The notes: generated from the sequence alone by a model not told the origin. DNA of 64,000 nt from Pararhodobacter zhoushanensis (GCF_003990445.1 NZ_REEZ01000002.1:375121-439120), one strand, 5' to 3'; counted from the first letter of the stretch, positions 17,460-27,541 are shown. Made by a program: numbers and translations.

Positions 17460-19193
17460 ATGCCCAAAGATACCACCAGCCCCGCGCTTGCGCTGTCGCT
17501 CGGACAGGCATCCTCGGCGGGGGTGAAGCCGGTTAACCAGGATTTCCACGGCGCGCTGATCCCCTCGGGGCCGGTTCTGGCCCTCAAAGGTGCGGTGATC
17601 GCGCTGGCGGACGGGATTTCGACCTCGACCCATAGCGCAGCAGCCGCGCAGACGGCCGTTACCGCGCTGCTGACCGACTATTACGCGACACCCGACAGTT
17701 GGACCGTGCGCACCGCTGCCAGCCGGGTGATCGACGCAACCAACGCCTGGCTGCATGCCCAAAGCGGCTATGCCGGGACCAGCGACGCGGATCACGGCTA
17801 TGTCTGCACGCTGGCCTGCCTCATCCTGAAAGCCCGCAGCGCGCATCTGTTTCATGTCGGGGACAGCCGGATCTGGCGGCTGGCAGGCGGCTCGCTGGAG
17901 CCGCTGACGCAGGATCACCGGCTGGCGCTGGGTGGCGAGAGTGTCCTGTCGCGCGCCATGGGAGCGCAGGACCGGGTCGAGATCGACCATCGGGTCGAGG
18001 CCCTGCGTGTGGGCGACGTCTATCTGCTGACCACCGACGGGGTGCACGACCATTGGGACGCGCGTCAGGTTGCCAAGCTGCTGGCCGTGTCGGACGATCT
18101 TGCGGCCACCGCCCGCCACATCGTCGATGCCGCACTGGCCGCAGGCAGCACGGACAATCTGACGGTCCAGATCCTGCGCATCGACGCGCTGCCGCCCGGT
18201 GATGCCACCGGGCTGGAACCCAGCCCGCTCCCGATCCCCGCGCTGCCGGCCAACGGCGGAAGGATGGACGGCTACACCATCCTGCGCAGCCTGCACGGCA
18301 ACCACCGCTCGCATCTGTTCCTCGCCCTCGCCCCGGATGGCCGCAAGGTGGCGCTGAAAATCCCGGCCAGCGAGATGCGCGACGACCCGGACGCCCTGCG
18401 CCGCTTTGCAATGGAGGAATGGATCGCGCGCCGGCTGTCCTCGCCCCATCTGATGAGCGCGCCCGAGGATCTGACCCCGCGCAACGCGTTCTACGCGGTG
18501 ACCGATTACATCGACGGCCAGACCCTGAGGCAATGGATGACCGATCATCCAAAACCGCAGATCGAACAGGTCCGCGACATCGTCGAGCAGGTGATCAAGG
18601 GCCTGCGCGCCCTGCACCGGCGCGAGATGCTGCATCAGGATCTGCGCCCCGAGAACATCATGATCGACACCAACGGCACGGTGAAACTGATCGACTTTGG
18701 CGCGGCGTATGTGGCGGGCGTGCAGGAAGCCGCCCCGTCGCGCGAGGAGGACGGCATTCTGGGCACCTACCAATACACCGCACCCGAGTATTTCGCCAAC
18801 GAGCCGGTCAGCTGGCGCGCCGATCTCTATGCGTTGGGGGTGATCACCTACGAGATGCTCACCGGCACCCTGCCCTATGGCACGCAGGTCGCCAAGGTGC
18901 GCAGCCCGCGCGACCGAATGCGGCTGCGGTATCGCTCGGCCAGAACGGAAAAGAACCCGCTGCCTGACTGGCTGGATGCCGCGCTGGCCCGCGCCGTGCA
19001 CCCCGACCCGGCGCGCCGGCCCGAGGCGCTGTCCGCCTTCGCCGCCGAGTTGCGCGCGCCCTCGCTGACCTACCGCGCCCGCACCAAACCGCCGCTGATC
19101 GAGCGCAACCCCGAGCGGTTCTGGAAAACCACCTCGGCCCTGCTGGCGCTGGCCTGCGCGTCCCTGCTGATAACCCTGCTCAACACCCCCTGA
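17460..19193 (+). CDS. bifunctional PP2C phosphatase - Ser/Thr protein kinase with C-terminal membrane anchor
   Basis: A 577-residue fusion. Residues about 10-240 are a PP2C domain with metal-site motifs VNQD (Asp28), LADGIS (Asp51), VGDSRIW, LTTDGVHD (Asp193) and GSTDNLTV (Asp232). Residues about 268-530 are a eukaryotic-like kinase with VALK (Lys300), a Glu in helix C (319/320), LHQDLRPEN (catalytic Asp394, Asn399), IDFG (Asp412) and APE (441-443). The Gly-rich loop is atypical (LRSLHGNHRSH) and HRD is HQD. Residues about 556-574 form a membrane anchor. Both active sites look competent. ATG 17460 is preferred to the overlapping ATG 17400 because a hairpin lies between. It is placed between the channel and cyanase, suggesting control of one of them. 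Confidence 0.9.
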   Translation: MPKDTTSPALALSLGQASSAGVKPVNQDFHGALIPSGPVLALKGAVIALADGISTSTHSAAAAQTAVTALLTDYYATPDSWTVRTAASRVIDATNAWLHAQSGYAGTSDADHGYVCTLACLILKARSAHLFHVGDSRIWRLAGGSLEPLTQDHRLALGGESVLSRAMGAQDRVEIDHRVEALRVGDVYLLTTDGVHDHWDARQVAKLLAVSDDLAATARHIVDAALAAGSTDNLTVQILRIDALPPGDATGLEPSPLPIPALPANGGRMDGYTILRSLHGNHRSHLFLALAPDGRKVALKIPASEMRDDPDALRRFAMEEWIARRLSSPHLMSAPEDLTPRNAFYAVTDYIDGQTLRQWMTDHPKPQIEQVRDIVEQVIKGLRALHRREMLHQDLRPENIMIDTNGTVKLIDFGAAYVAGVQEAAPSREEDGILGTYQYTAPEYFANEPVSWRADLYALGVITYEMLTGTLPYGTQVAKVRSPRDRMRLRYRSARTEKNPLPDWLDAALARAVHPDPARRPEALSAFAAELRAPSLTYRARTKPPLIERNPERFWKTTSALLALACASLLITLLNTP

Positions 19194-19205
19194 AGGAGCC
19201 TTGCG

Positions 19206-19649
19206 ATGATGACCAAAGACGATGTTGCCCTGCTGATCCTGACCGCCAAGAAAGCCGCCGGCCTGACCTGGACCGGCATCGCCGACAGCCTCAGCCTGTC
19301 GCCGGTGTTCACCCATTCCGCCTGCGTCGGCATGAACGCCTTTCCGCAAGCGAAGGCCGAGGCTTTGGTTGCCCTGCTGGGCCTGCCGGACGAGGCCGTG
19401 GGCGTGCTGGCGGAAAGTCCCAGCAAGGTCTTCGCCCAGACGGTGCCGACCGATCCCTGCATCTATCGGTTTTACGAGATTGTCGGCGTCTATGGCCCGA
19501 CACTGAAGGCGCTGATCCATGAGGAATTCGGCGACGGAATCATGTCGGCGATTGATTTCGAGATGTCGGTGACACGGCAGGCCAATCCCAAGGGCGACCG
19601 CGTGAAGGTCGAGATGTCGGGCAAGTATCTGCAGTACAACGTCTGGTAA
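19206..19649 (+). CDS. cynS: cyanate hydratase (cyanase)
   Basis: A 147-residue cyanase that converts cyanate plus bicarbonate to carbamate and carbon dioxide, the carbamate then yielding ammonia. The catalytic triad is present as Arg88, Glu91 (both in IYRFYEIVGVYGP) and Ser114 (GIMSAIDF), equivalent to Arg96, Glu99 and Ser122 of the Escherichia coli enzyme with the same spacing. The N-terminal helical DNA-binding-like domain and the C-terminal GDRVKVEMSGKYLQYNVW dimerisation tail are intact. AAGGAG lies 8 bp before ATG 19206 and the kinase stop is 12 bp upstream, so the two are one transcript. It ends before an intergenic double hairpin. Confidence 0.97.
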   Translation: MMTKDDVALLILTAKKAAGLTWTGIADSLSLSPVFTHSACVGMNAFPQAKAEALVALLGLPDEAVGVLAESPSKVFAQTVPTDPCIYRFYEIVGVYGPTLKALIHEEFGDGIMSAIDFEMSVTRQANPKGDRVKVEMSGKYLQYNVW

Positions 19650-19678
19650 GACTGGCGGCGGCGCGCCGGTGCCCGAGA

Positions 19679-19736
19679 CCCGGGGGGTTTTCCACCCCCC
19701 GGACCCCCCGGAGGATATTTTCAGACAGAAAATGAG
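19679..19736 (-). repeat. intergenic double-hairpin repeat, copy A
   Basis: Read on the minus strand this begins TTTTCTGTCTGAAAATATCC, then runs into G-tracts and the hairpin CCGGGGGG / CCCCCCGG (19680-19687 with 19695-19702). It shares the AAATATCC core and G-tract hairpin of the other copies in this window (22816, 23689, 29788, 36824, 36942, 41890). It lies between convergent cynS and the GntR gene, where it can end transcription from both sides. Confidence 0.75.
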
Positions 19737-19767
19737 GGTTAAGGGGGTGTTAAGGTTAATCGGATGG

Positions 19768-20406
19768 TCAGTCGGGCGCGAAAGCGTTGTCGGGGAGGTT
19801 TGGCAGCGCGGCGATGAGGGCGCGGATATGGCTGCGGGCGGCGTCTTCGGCGGCATCGGGTCGGCCTGCGGCGACGGCGGCCACAAGCGCAGTGCGCGCC
19901 GGGCGGCCGGGTGGGCGGTTCAGGCGCAGCTGTGCGCGGATCAGGTGGACCTGTAGCAGGGGCAACAGCCGGTCGAGCTCGGCATTGCCCGCCAACGTGG
20001 TTAACGCCCGGTAGTAGCGCGCGCGGATGCGCGCCCGTTCGCCCGGAACCGCGGCGTCATAGTCTCGCGCTGCCGCGATCAGCGGCGCGGGATCGGCCCC
20101 CGCCGCCACCGCCTCGGCGGCCTGCCGCGCCGCGAGGCCCAGCAACAGATCCGTCACCCGCAGCACATCTTGCGCCGCCCGGCGGCCGAGCAGGCGGATC
20201 TGCGCGCCGCGATGGGGCGCCTGCACCACGATCCCGCTTGCCGCCAACCGCCCCAGCCCTTCGCGCACGGTCGAGCGCCCCAGCCCGTAGCGCGCCATCA
20301 GATCCGGTTCAGCCAGCCGCTGACCGGGGACAAAGCGCCCCTCGGCCAGTCCTTGCAGCACATCGCGCACCAGCGCCTCGGGACCGGACGGCGCGTCGGC
20401 GTTCAC
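19768..20406 (-). CDS. GntR family transcriptional regulator (FCD ligand domain)
   Basis: A 212-residue FadR/FCD-subfamily repressor: an N-terminal winged helix (about residues 8-72, with PGQRLAEPDLMARYGLGRSTVREGLGRL typical of GntR) and an all-helical ligand domain. It starts at GTG 20406, which overlaps the stop of the APH-kinase gene (GTGA), so the two are co-translated. FCD regulators usually sense a carboxylate or acyl-CoA from the pathway they control and bind GT-N3-AC palindromes; one such palindrome is at 21461-21477 in front of the divergent dehydrogenase. Confidence 0.9.
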   Translation of the reverse strand: MNADAPSGPEALVRDVLQGLAEGRFVPGQRLAEPDLMARYGLGRSTVREGLGRLAASGIVVQAPHRGAQIRLLGRRAAQDVLRVTDLLLGLAARQAAEAVAAGADPAPLIAAARDYDAAVPGERARIRARYYRALTTLAGNAELDRLLPLLQVHLIRAQLRLNRPPGRPARTALVAAVAAGRPDAAEDAARSHIRALIAALPNLPDNAFAPD

Positions 20407-21404
20407 CGTTTCACCATGCCCCAGGCGATGTCGGCCAGCGGTCCGGCGACCTTGCCCATTTCGGCCGCCTTGGGGTCATTCGCCGTGCCATCCTGCGCGC
20501 GCTTGGCGATGCCCTGCACGATGGCGGCAATACGGAAAAGGCTGAGAATGATGTAAAAGTCGAAGTTTTCGGGCCGTTCGCGCCCGGTCTTGGCGCACCA
20601 CAGGTCGATATAGTCACTTTCCGTGGGGATGCCCAACGCCGCGAGATCGACGCCCCCCAGCCCGCGGAAGATCCCCGGCACGATGCGCCAGACCATCACG
20701 TTATAGGCGAAATCGGCATAGGGATCGCCCAGCGTCGACAACTCCCAGTCCAGCACCCCCAGCACGCGCGGTTCGGTCGGGTGGAACAGCAGGTTGTCCA
20801 GCCGGAAGTCGCCATGCGCGATGCGCACCTCTTCGGGCGTGGTCGGCATCGCCTGTGGCAGCCAGTCGATGAGCGCATCCATCGAGGGGATCGAAACCGT
20901 CTCGCTGGCGCGGTACTGTTTGGACCAGCGCGAGATCTGCCGCTCGACATAGCCGCCCTGCCGCCCGTAATCGCCCAGACCCACGGCGACGGGATCGACC
21001 AGTGAAATCTTTGCGATGGCGTCATTCATCGCCTCGAATACCGCCCCGCGCTCTGCCGGGGTCATGGCGGGCAGGCGCGGATCCCACAGCGTGCGGCCCT
21101 CCAGATACTCCATGACGAAGAACATCGAGCCCATGACGCTCTCGTCCTCGCACAGCGCCAGCATGCGCGGGACCGGCACATCGGTGGCCCCCAGCGCCTT
21201 CATCACGCGGTATTCACGGTCCACCTGATGCGCCGAAGGCAGCACCTTGCCCACCGGCTTTTGCCGCAACACATAGCGGCCCGACGCCGCCTCGACCCGC
21301 CAGGTCGGGTTGGATTGCCCGCCCGCCAGCCGCGTCATGGTCAGCGGCCCCTGAAACCCCGCGACATGCGCCTGCATCCACGCGCTCAGTTCTGCTTCGG
21401 CCAT
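20403..21404 (-). CDS. APH-fold phosphotransferase, ACAD10/11 N-terminal-domain-like (LvaA-like)
   Basis: A 333-residue aminoglycoside-phosphotransferase-fold kinase. The catalytic loop HGDFRLDN (197-204, Asp199 and Asn204) and the metal aspartate in [13 protein letters not shown] (Asp219) are intact, and FFVMEYLEG marks the hinge. Family relatives with this sequence style are the kinase domain of ACAD10/ACAD11 and LvaA, which phosphorylate the hydroxyl of 4-hydroxyacyl-CoA, not antibiotic kinases. It is divergent from an acyl-CoA dehydrogenase, which supports that reading. GGGGAGGG precedes ATG 21404. Confidence 0.88.
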   Translation of the reverse strand: MAEAELSAWMQAHVAGFQGPLTMTRLAGGQSNPTWRVEAASGRYVLRQKPVGKVLPSAHQVDREYRVMKALGATDVPVPRMLALCEDESVMGSMFFVMEYLEGRTLWDPRLPAMTPAERGAVFEAMNDAIAKISLVDPVAVGLGDYGRQGGYVERQISRWSKQYRASETVSIPSMDALIDWLPQAMPTTPEEVRIAHGDFRLDNLLFHPTEPRVLGVLDWELSTLGDPYADFAYNVMVWRIVPGIFRGLGGVDLAALGIPTESDYIDLWCAKTGRERPENFDFYIILSLFRIAAIVQGIAKRAQDGTANDPKAAEMGKVAGPLADIAWGMVKR

Positions 21405-21460
21405 GTGGCACCCTCCCCGTTTGGCGTAAGGATGGCGGGCGGTCGCCGGGCCGTCAAGGT

Positions 21461-21477
21461 AGATCGTCAGACGATCT
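21461..21477. promoter_or_regulatory. palindromic operator, probable GntR/FCD site
   Basis: AGATCGTCaGACGATCT is a perfect 8-bp inverted repeat around a single base, with the GT-N3-AC core of FadR-type GntR operators. It abuts the -35 element of the dehydrogenase promoter and lies 57 bp before the APH-kinase start, so one bound regulator could control both directions. Confidence 0.6.
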
Positions 21478-21505
21478 TGTCAGATGCCAATGTGCCCGCT
21501 AGGCT
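21477..21505 (+). promoter_or_regulatory. sigma-70-type promoter for the acyl-CoA dehydrogenase
   Basis: TTGTCA (21477-21482) and TAGGCT (21500-21505) are separated by 17 bp, upstream of the AGGAGG ribosome site and ATG 21531. The -35 shares its first base with the last base of the palindromic operator, a typical repression geometry. Confidence 0.5.
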
Positions 21506-21530
21506 CACCCGAACTCAGGAGGAGGATAGC

Positions 21531-22799
<1,269 letters not shown>

Positions 22800-22815
22800 T
22801 TCCATCATCTTGTCG

Positions 22816-22867
22816 CAAATACTCTGGGGGTGAAGGCGCGGCACACGCCGAGGGGGCAAGGCCCCCT
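22816..22867 (+). repeat. intergenic double-hairpin repeat, copy B
   Basis: AAATACTCTGGGGGTGA is followed by a small hairpin (GGCG...CGCC) and the larger stem AGGGGGC-aag-GCCCCCT. It lies between the dehydrogenase stop and the SDR start, only 28 bp before that ATG, so it may attenuate the SDR gene. Confidence 0.75.
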
Positions 22868-22895
22868 CCCCCGCCCCAACCACAGGAGCCCCGCC

Positions 22896-23675
22896 ATGGA
22901 TCTCACCGGTAAAACCGCCCTCATCACCGGCGCCGCAGGCGGTATCGGGCGCGCCACGGCGCGGCTGATGGCGCAGCAGGGGGCAGCGGTCGTTGTCGCC
23001 GACCTAAATGAAGCGGTGCTCGAAACCGCTGCGATGATCAAGGCAGCGGGTGGTCAGGCCGAGGCCCTCGTTACCGATTGCGCGACGGATGAGGGCGTCG
23101 AGGCGATCGTCGCGCGGGCGATGGAGCGTTTCGGCAGCCTGGACATCCTGCACGCCAATGCAGGGATTACCGGCGGGCTGCTGCCGCGCCTCGACACCTC
23201 CAGCGCGGATTTCATGGAGGTGCTGCGCATCAACCTGCTGGGGCCCTGGATCGCGATCCGCACCGCCCTGCCGCAGATGCAGGCGGGCGGGGCGATCATC
23301 TGCACCGCCTCGGTCGCGGGGTTGCGCGCCGGGGCGGGGCCGATCCCCTACTCGGCGTCCAAGGCCGGGGTGGTCAATCTAGTACAGAGCACGGCGATGG
23401 CGCTGACCGGGCGCGGCATCCGGGTGAACGGTGTCGCCCCCGGGCTGATCGACACGCCGATGACCGCGCCCTTGTTCGACGACGCCCGTGCGCGGGGACG
23501 CGAGGACCGGATCGGCCAGCTTAACCCGCTGCGGCGCGGCGGAGAGGCGCAGGAGATCGCCGAGGCGGTCGTCTGGCTCGCCTCGGACGCGGCGCGCTAT
23601 GTGAACGGGCAGGTGCTGGCGGTGGACGGCGGGCTGTCGTCGCAGTTGCCGTTCACGCCGAAATGGTCGATCTGA
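22896..23675 (+). CDS. SDR family oxidoreductase
   Basis: A 259-residue classical short-chain dehydrogenase: cofactor motif TGAAGGIG (11-18), NAG (88-90), and catalytic Ser139, Tyr152 and Lys156 (PYSASKAG). The aspartate after the second strand (VVADLNE) favours NAD over NADP. It follows the ACAD gene by about 100 bp and could oxidise a hydroxyacyl-CoA made there, but the substrate is not determinable. CAGGAG precedes ATG 22896. The downstream region holds a repeat copy that would end the transcript. Confidence 0.9.
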   Translation: MDLTGKTALITGAAGGIGRATARLMAQQGAAVVVADLNEAVLETAAMIKAAGGQAEALVTDCATDEGVEAIVARAMERFGSLDILHANAGITGGLLPRLDTSSADFMEVLRINLLGPWIAIRTALPQMQAGGAIICTASVAGLRAGAGPIPYSASKAGVVNLVQSTAMALTGRGIRVNGVAPGLIDTPMTAPLFDDARARGREDRIGQLNPLRRGGEAQEIAEAVVWLASDAARYVNGQVLAVDGGLSSQLPFTPKWSI

Positions 23676-23688
23676 GCGGGAAACAGAA

Positions 23689-23746
23689 AGGGGGGCCTTC
23701 TGCCCCCCTCTTCGCTTTCAGCGAATTCACCCCCCGAGGATATTTG
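23689..23746 (-). repeat. intergenic double-hairpin repeat, copy C
   Basis: Minus-strand reading: AAATATCCTCGGGGGGTGA, a small hairpin TTCGCT-gaa-AGCGAA, then AGGGGGGC...GCCCCCCT. It lies between the SDR gene and glyS (convergent), and the two G/C-tract arms close to the SDR stop can serve as its terminator. Confidence 0.78.
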
Positions 23747-23822
23747 AAGAGCAAAGAGGGGCGCGGTTAACGGGCTGTTAACCTTGCGCTTCATCTTGCT
23801 CTAAATACGCCTATCCGCCCGG

Positions 23823-26096
23823 TCAGCCATCCAGCCGCGTGAGGTCTGCGACACCCGCGCAGATGGCGCGGATGCGGTGGAGCAGGTTCAGCCGGTTGCG
23901 GCGGACGATGGCGTTGTCGGTGTTAATCTGCGTCGCGGTGAAGAACGCATCAATCGGGGCGCGCAGGGTGGCCATGGCGGCCATGGCGGTCGCGAAGTCT
24001 TCTTTGGCCATGGCGGGCGCGATGGCGGCTTCGGCCTCATCAAGGGCGGTGAAGAGCGCACGCTCCTCATCGGTCTCGGCGAATTTGGGATCGGCACCGA
24101 AGGAGTATTCGACACCGTCCTTGGCCTCGGCCTGGGACAGGATGTTGTTGGCGCGCTTGTAGCCCTGGATCAGGTTCTCGCCGTCGTCGGTTTTCAGCAC
24201 ATCGCTGAGCGCCGTCGCCCGGTTGACCAGCAACGTGAGGTCATCGTTGCCGGGCATGGCGAGGCAGGCGTCGATGACGTCATGGCGGATGCCTTGGTCG
24301 CGTAGGTAGACTTTGAGGCGGTCGTGGAAGAAGGCGAGGAGGTCGGCGCTAACGATTGCTGGTTTTTCGTAGGAGCAAAGCCAAGCGGCCTCGTCAGTCG
24401 AAGCTAGCACTTCCTCTTCACGATATGGGACGCGAAGGACATGCAACTGAAAGGTGCTATCTTCCAGATATTTGTGATCGAAATTGAAACCGCCAGCGGC
24501 TCCATCGCCAGCGCCCTCCCCCCGAAATTCGGCGTATAGACGTTTCTGGTATGCGAGCTGCTTCAAAGCAATGACGGAAGCTACCTCAGCCAATGAATTG
24601 AGCGAGCCGCGCACCCCATTCCCCACCACCAACCGAATAACCCCCAGTGCCGCCCGACGCAGCGCAAACGGGTCTTTCGAGCCGGTGGGTTTCTCGTCAA
24701 TCGCCCAGAATCCGGTCAGCGTGTCGATCTTGTCGGCCAGCGCGACGGCGACGGAAATTGGCTCGGAGGGCACGTCATCGGACGGACCCAGCGGCTGGTA
24801 ATGCGCCTTGCAGGCGTTGGCCACGGCGTCGGGCTGGCCGTCGGCCTTGGCGTAATAGACGCCCATCGTGCCCTGCAGCTCGGGGAACTCGCCGACCATG
24901 GCGGATTGCAGATCGGCTTTGGCGATGCGGGCGGCTGTTTCGGCGGGGTCGGGATCGGCGCCGACCAGCGGGGCGATTTCGCGTGCGAGGGCACAAATGC
25001 GATCTATCCGCGCTTTCTGGCTGCCGAGTTTGTTGTGGAAGGTGACATTGGCCAGACCTTCGGCCATGCCCGAAAGCCCGACATTCGCCACCTCGCGCAA
25101 GTCGTTCTCCCAGAAGAATTTCGCATCCGACAACCGGGCGGCGAGCACCTTCTGATTGCCCTGCAGGATGGTCGCGCCGTTATCGGCGGTCTCGCGGTTT
25201 GCCACCGTCACAAAACGGACAATCTGCCCGTTGCCGGGTTTGCGCAGCGAGAAGAATTTCTGGTGCTCGCGCATCGAGGTTTGCAGCACCTCGGGCGGCA
25301 GGGACAGAAAGTCGGCCCCGATCTCGCCAACCAGCACCACGGGCCATTCGACCAGACCGGCGACCTCGGCCAGCAAGCCCTTGTCCTCGACCAGTTCCAG
25401 CCCCAGCGCGAAGGCCTGATTGCGGATCTCGTGCTCGATGATGTCGGCGCGCTCAGTCGCGTCCAGCACCACGAAGGCGCGTTTCAGCTTGGCGGCGTAA
25501 TCGTCGAAATTGCTGACCTCGAACGCCCCCGGCGCCATGAAACGGTGCCCGCGCGTGGTGTTGCCGGCGACGATGCCGTCGATGTCGAGCGGCACCACCT
25601 CGGCCCCCGCTTCGGTAACCATCAGGGCGATGATCGAATGCAGCGGACGGACCCAGCGCAGGCTGCCCGAGCCCCAGCGCATCGCCTTGGGCCAGGGGAA
25701 ATTGCGGATGGTTTTGTCCAGAACCTCGGACAGGATCTGAGGCGCGGGGCGGCCCGGTTTGGTCAGATGGGCGACGTAGAACGCGCCCTTCTTGTCCTCA
25801 TGCGTGTGCAGCTGATCCATGCTCAGCCCGGTCGAGCGCAGGAAGCCTTCCAGCGCCTTTTCCGGTGCGCCGACCTTCGGCCCCTTGCGCTCTTCACGCT
25901 GGGTGGGGCTCTCAAGGCTCAGCCCTTCGATGGCCAGCACCAGCCGGCGCGGGGTCGAGAAGGCGCGGGCGTGGGCGTAGTGCAGCCCGCCTTCAACCAG
26001 ACCATCGGTCACCAGCTTGCGCAGATCCTCGGCGGCGCGGGTCTGCATGCGGGCGGGGATTTCCTCGGAGAAGAGTTCGATCAGGACATCGGGCAT
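23823..26096 (-). CDS. glyS: glycyl-tRNA synthetase beta subunit
   Basis: A 757-residue GlyS, the tRNA-binding half of the alpha2beta2 enzyme. It starts MPDVLIELFSEEIPARMQ, a family hallmark, has the EFPELQGTMGVYYA motif and ends with the HD-like and anticodon-binding region (FFHDRLKVYLRDQGIRHDVIDA). The gene follows glyQ and a small membrane-protein gene with 3-bp spacing. Residues about 499-579 (24361-24600) are encoded by a stretch I count at 52 percent GC, much lower than the flanks, with codon choice unlike the rest. The reading frame is intact, so the product should be functional. Confidence 0.96.
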   Translation of the reverse strand: MPDVLIELFSEEIPARMQTRAAEDLRKLVTDGLVEGGLHYAHARAFSTPRRLVLAIEGLSLESPTQREERKGPKVGAPEKALEGFLRSTGLSMDQLHTHEDKKGAFYVAHLTKPGRPAPQILSEVLDKTIRNFPWPKAMRWGSGSLRWVRPLHSIIALMVTEAGAEVVPLDIDGIVAGNTTRGHRFMAPGAFEVSNFDDYAAKLKRAFVVLDATERADIIEHEIRNQAFALGLELVEDKGLLAEVAGLVEWPVVLVGEIGADFLSLPPEVLQTSMREHQKFFSLRKPGNGQIVRFVTVANRETADNGATILQGNQKVLAARLSDAKFFWENDLREVANVGLSGMAEGLANVTFHNKLGSQKARIDRICALAREIAPLVGADPDPAETAARIAKADLQSAMVGEFPELQGTMGVYYAKADGQPDAVANACKAHYQPLGPSDDVPSEPISVAVALADKIDTLTGFWAIDEKPTGSKDPFALRRAALGVIRLVVGNGVRGSLNSLAEVASVIALKQLAYQKRLYAEFRGEGAGDGAAGGFNFDHKYLEDSTFQLHVLRVPYREEEVLASTDEAAWLCSYEKPAIVSADLLAFFHDRLKVYLRDQGIRHDVIDACLAMPGNDDLTLLVNRATALSDVLKTDDGENLIQGYKRANNILSQAEAKDGVEYSFGADPKFAETDEERALFTALDEAEAAIAPAMAKEDFATAMAAMATLRAPIDAFFTATQINTDNAIVRRNRLNLLHRIRAICAGVADLTRLDG

Positions 26097-26099
26097 GGC

Positions 26100-26603
26100 T
26101 TATCTCTCGGACGGGGGCGGACAGCCCTGCGGCAGGGGGCGTCCGTCGAAATGGGCTTCGCCGCAGGTGTTGACCTGCGGCCAGACATAGGCGCGACCAT
26201 CGGGGTAGAGAGCCATCACATGGTCGAAACCATAGCGGAAATCGCCGTCGACCAGCACGGCGCGGGCCTGTCCGGCCTCAAGGTCACTGCCGATGGTTTC
26301 AGAGTCAAAGCAGCTGAACCAGCTGGGGCCGGTGAGAGGCGTCGGCTCGGCATAATCGACCATGTCAGGCAGGGTGCCGATCACGTCAAAACAGGCGCGG
26401 TAACGCAGCGGGGACGAGTCGCTGTCGATGCCCTCGAAATCCGCGATATCCAGACGGGCCGTGCCGCCACCGGGCGCGGCGACCTGATAGCCGATCTGCG
26501 GTTCCAGCGTGGTGTAATAGCCGTAGACCTGCAGGTAATACATCGCGATGCCTGCAACGGCGGCGCAGACGACGATGGCGATGGCCGCGATCCGGCCGGT
26601 CAC
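26100..26603 (-). CDS. DUF6446-like membrane-anchored protein between glyQ and glyS
   Basis: A 167-residue protein with an N-terminal membrane anchor (about residues 4-24, [20 protein letters not shown]) and an extracytoplasmic domain with paired cysteines ([27 protein letters not shown]). I choose GTG 26603, which overlaps the glyQ stop (GTGA); an upstream reading would overlap glyQ further. The family (I believe DUF6446) recurs at this spot in Rhodobacteraceae but has no known function. The Cys pairs suggest disulfides in the periplasm. Confidence 0.75.
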   Translation of the reverse strand: MTGRIAAIAIVVCAAVAGIAMYYLQVYGYYTTLEPQIGYQVAAPGGGTARLDIADFEGIDSDSSPLRYRACFDVIGTLPDMVDYAEPTPLTGPSWFSCFDSETIGSDLEAGQARAVLVDGDFRYGFDHVMALYPDGRAYVWPQVNTCGEAHFDGRPLPQGCPPPSER

Positions 26604-27541
26604 GCGGTGACCTCGGCGCGCCAACCGCCGGCCTCGGTTTGCACGAAGGCGTCGGCGCAGGCTTTGGCCAAGGCGCGGACACGGCCGATATAGGCCTGCC
26701 GCTCGGTGACCGAGATCACGCCGCGCGCGTCAAGCAGGTTGAACAGGTGGCTGGCCTTGATGCACTGGTCATAGGCCGGGTGGACCATGATGATGCGCTT
26801 GCCGCTGTTGGGGTCGGCAGGCTCGAACGCCAGCAGGCGGCTGCATTCGGCCTCGGCATCCTCGAAATGACGCAGCAGCATCTCGGTGGTGGCAGCGTCG
26901 AAGTTGTGGCGCGAGTATTCCTGCTCGGTCTGGCGGAAGATATCGCCATAGGTCAGCGGGATCGGCGCTTGCGGGTCGTTGAACGGCATGTCCATGACGT
27001 GATCGATGCCCAGCACATACATCGCCAGCCGTTCCAGCCCATAGGTCAGCTCGCCCGAGACGGGGCGGCAGTCATGCCCGCCGACCTGCTGGAAATAGGT
27101 GAACTGGCTGACTTCCATGCCGTCGCACCAGACCTCCCAGCCCAGCCCCCAGGCGCCAAGGGTGGGGGATTCCCAGTCATCCTCGACAAAGCGGACATCA
27201 TGTAGCGCGGTGTCGATGCCGATGGCGTCGAGCGATCCGAGATACAGATCCTGCATCGCGGGGGGGCTTGGTTTGATCAGCACCTGATATTGGTAGTAGT
27301 GCTGCATGCGGTTGGGGTTCTCGCCGTAGCGCCCGTCGGTGGGGCGGCGCGAGGGCTGCACATAGGCGGCAGCCCAGGGCTGACTGCCGAGGCTGCGCAA
27401 CGTGGTGGCCGGGTGGAACGTGCCTGCACCGACCTCCATGTCATAGGGTTGCAGGATCGCGCAGCCTTGGGCGGCCCAATAGGCCTGAAGACGCAAGATG
27501 ATCTCTTGAAAGCTGCGTGGCTTGTCGGTGCTGACGGACAT
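26600..27541 (-). CDS. glyQ: glycyl-tRNA synthetase alpha subunit
   Basis: A 313-residue GlyQ, the catalytic half that activates glycine. Class II motifs are clear: [16 protein letters not shown], the [25 protein letters not shown] region (residues about 63-86) and [15 protein letters not shown]. Length is typical (about 290-315). First gene of glyQ-DUF6446-glyS; its promoter is in the 222-bp gap it shares with the divergent secreted protein. Confidence 0.97.
   Translation of the reverse strand: MSVSTDKPRSFQEIILRLQAYWAAQGCAILQPYDMEVGAGTFHPATTLRSLGSQPWAAAYVQPSRRPTDGRYGENPNRMQHYYQYQVLIKPSPPAMQDLYLGSLDAIGIDTALHDVRFVEDDWESPTLGAWGLGWEVWCDGMEVSQFTYFQQVGGHDCRPVSGELTYGLERLAMYVLGIDHVMDMPFNDPQAPIPLTYGDIFRQTEQEYSRHNFDAATTEMLLRHFEDAEAECSRLLAFEPADPNSGKRIIMVHPAYDQCIKASHLFNLLDARGVISVTERQAYIGRVRALAKACADAFVQTEAGGWRAEVTA

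Noticed and set aside
20403-21404. Aminoglycoside resistance gene
   Set aside because: The APH fold is shared, but sequence style and pairing with an acyl-CoA dehydrogenase point to the ACAD10/11-LvaA branch.
24361-24600. Frameshift or pseudogene in glyS
   Set aside because: Base composition is odd but the frame runs unbroken through conserved regions on both sides, giving a normal-length protein.
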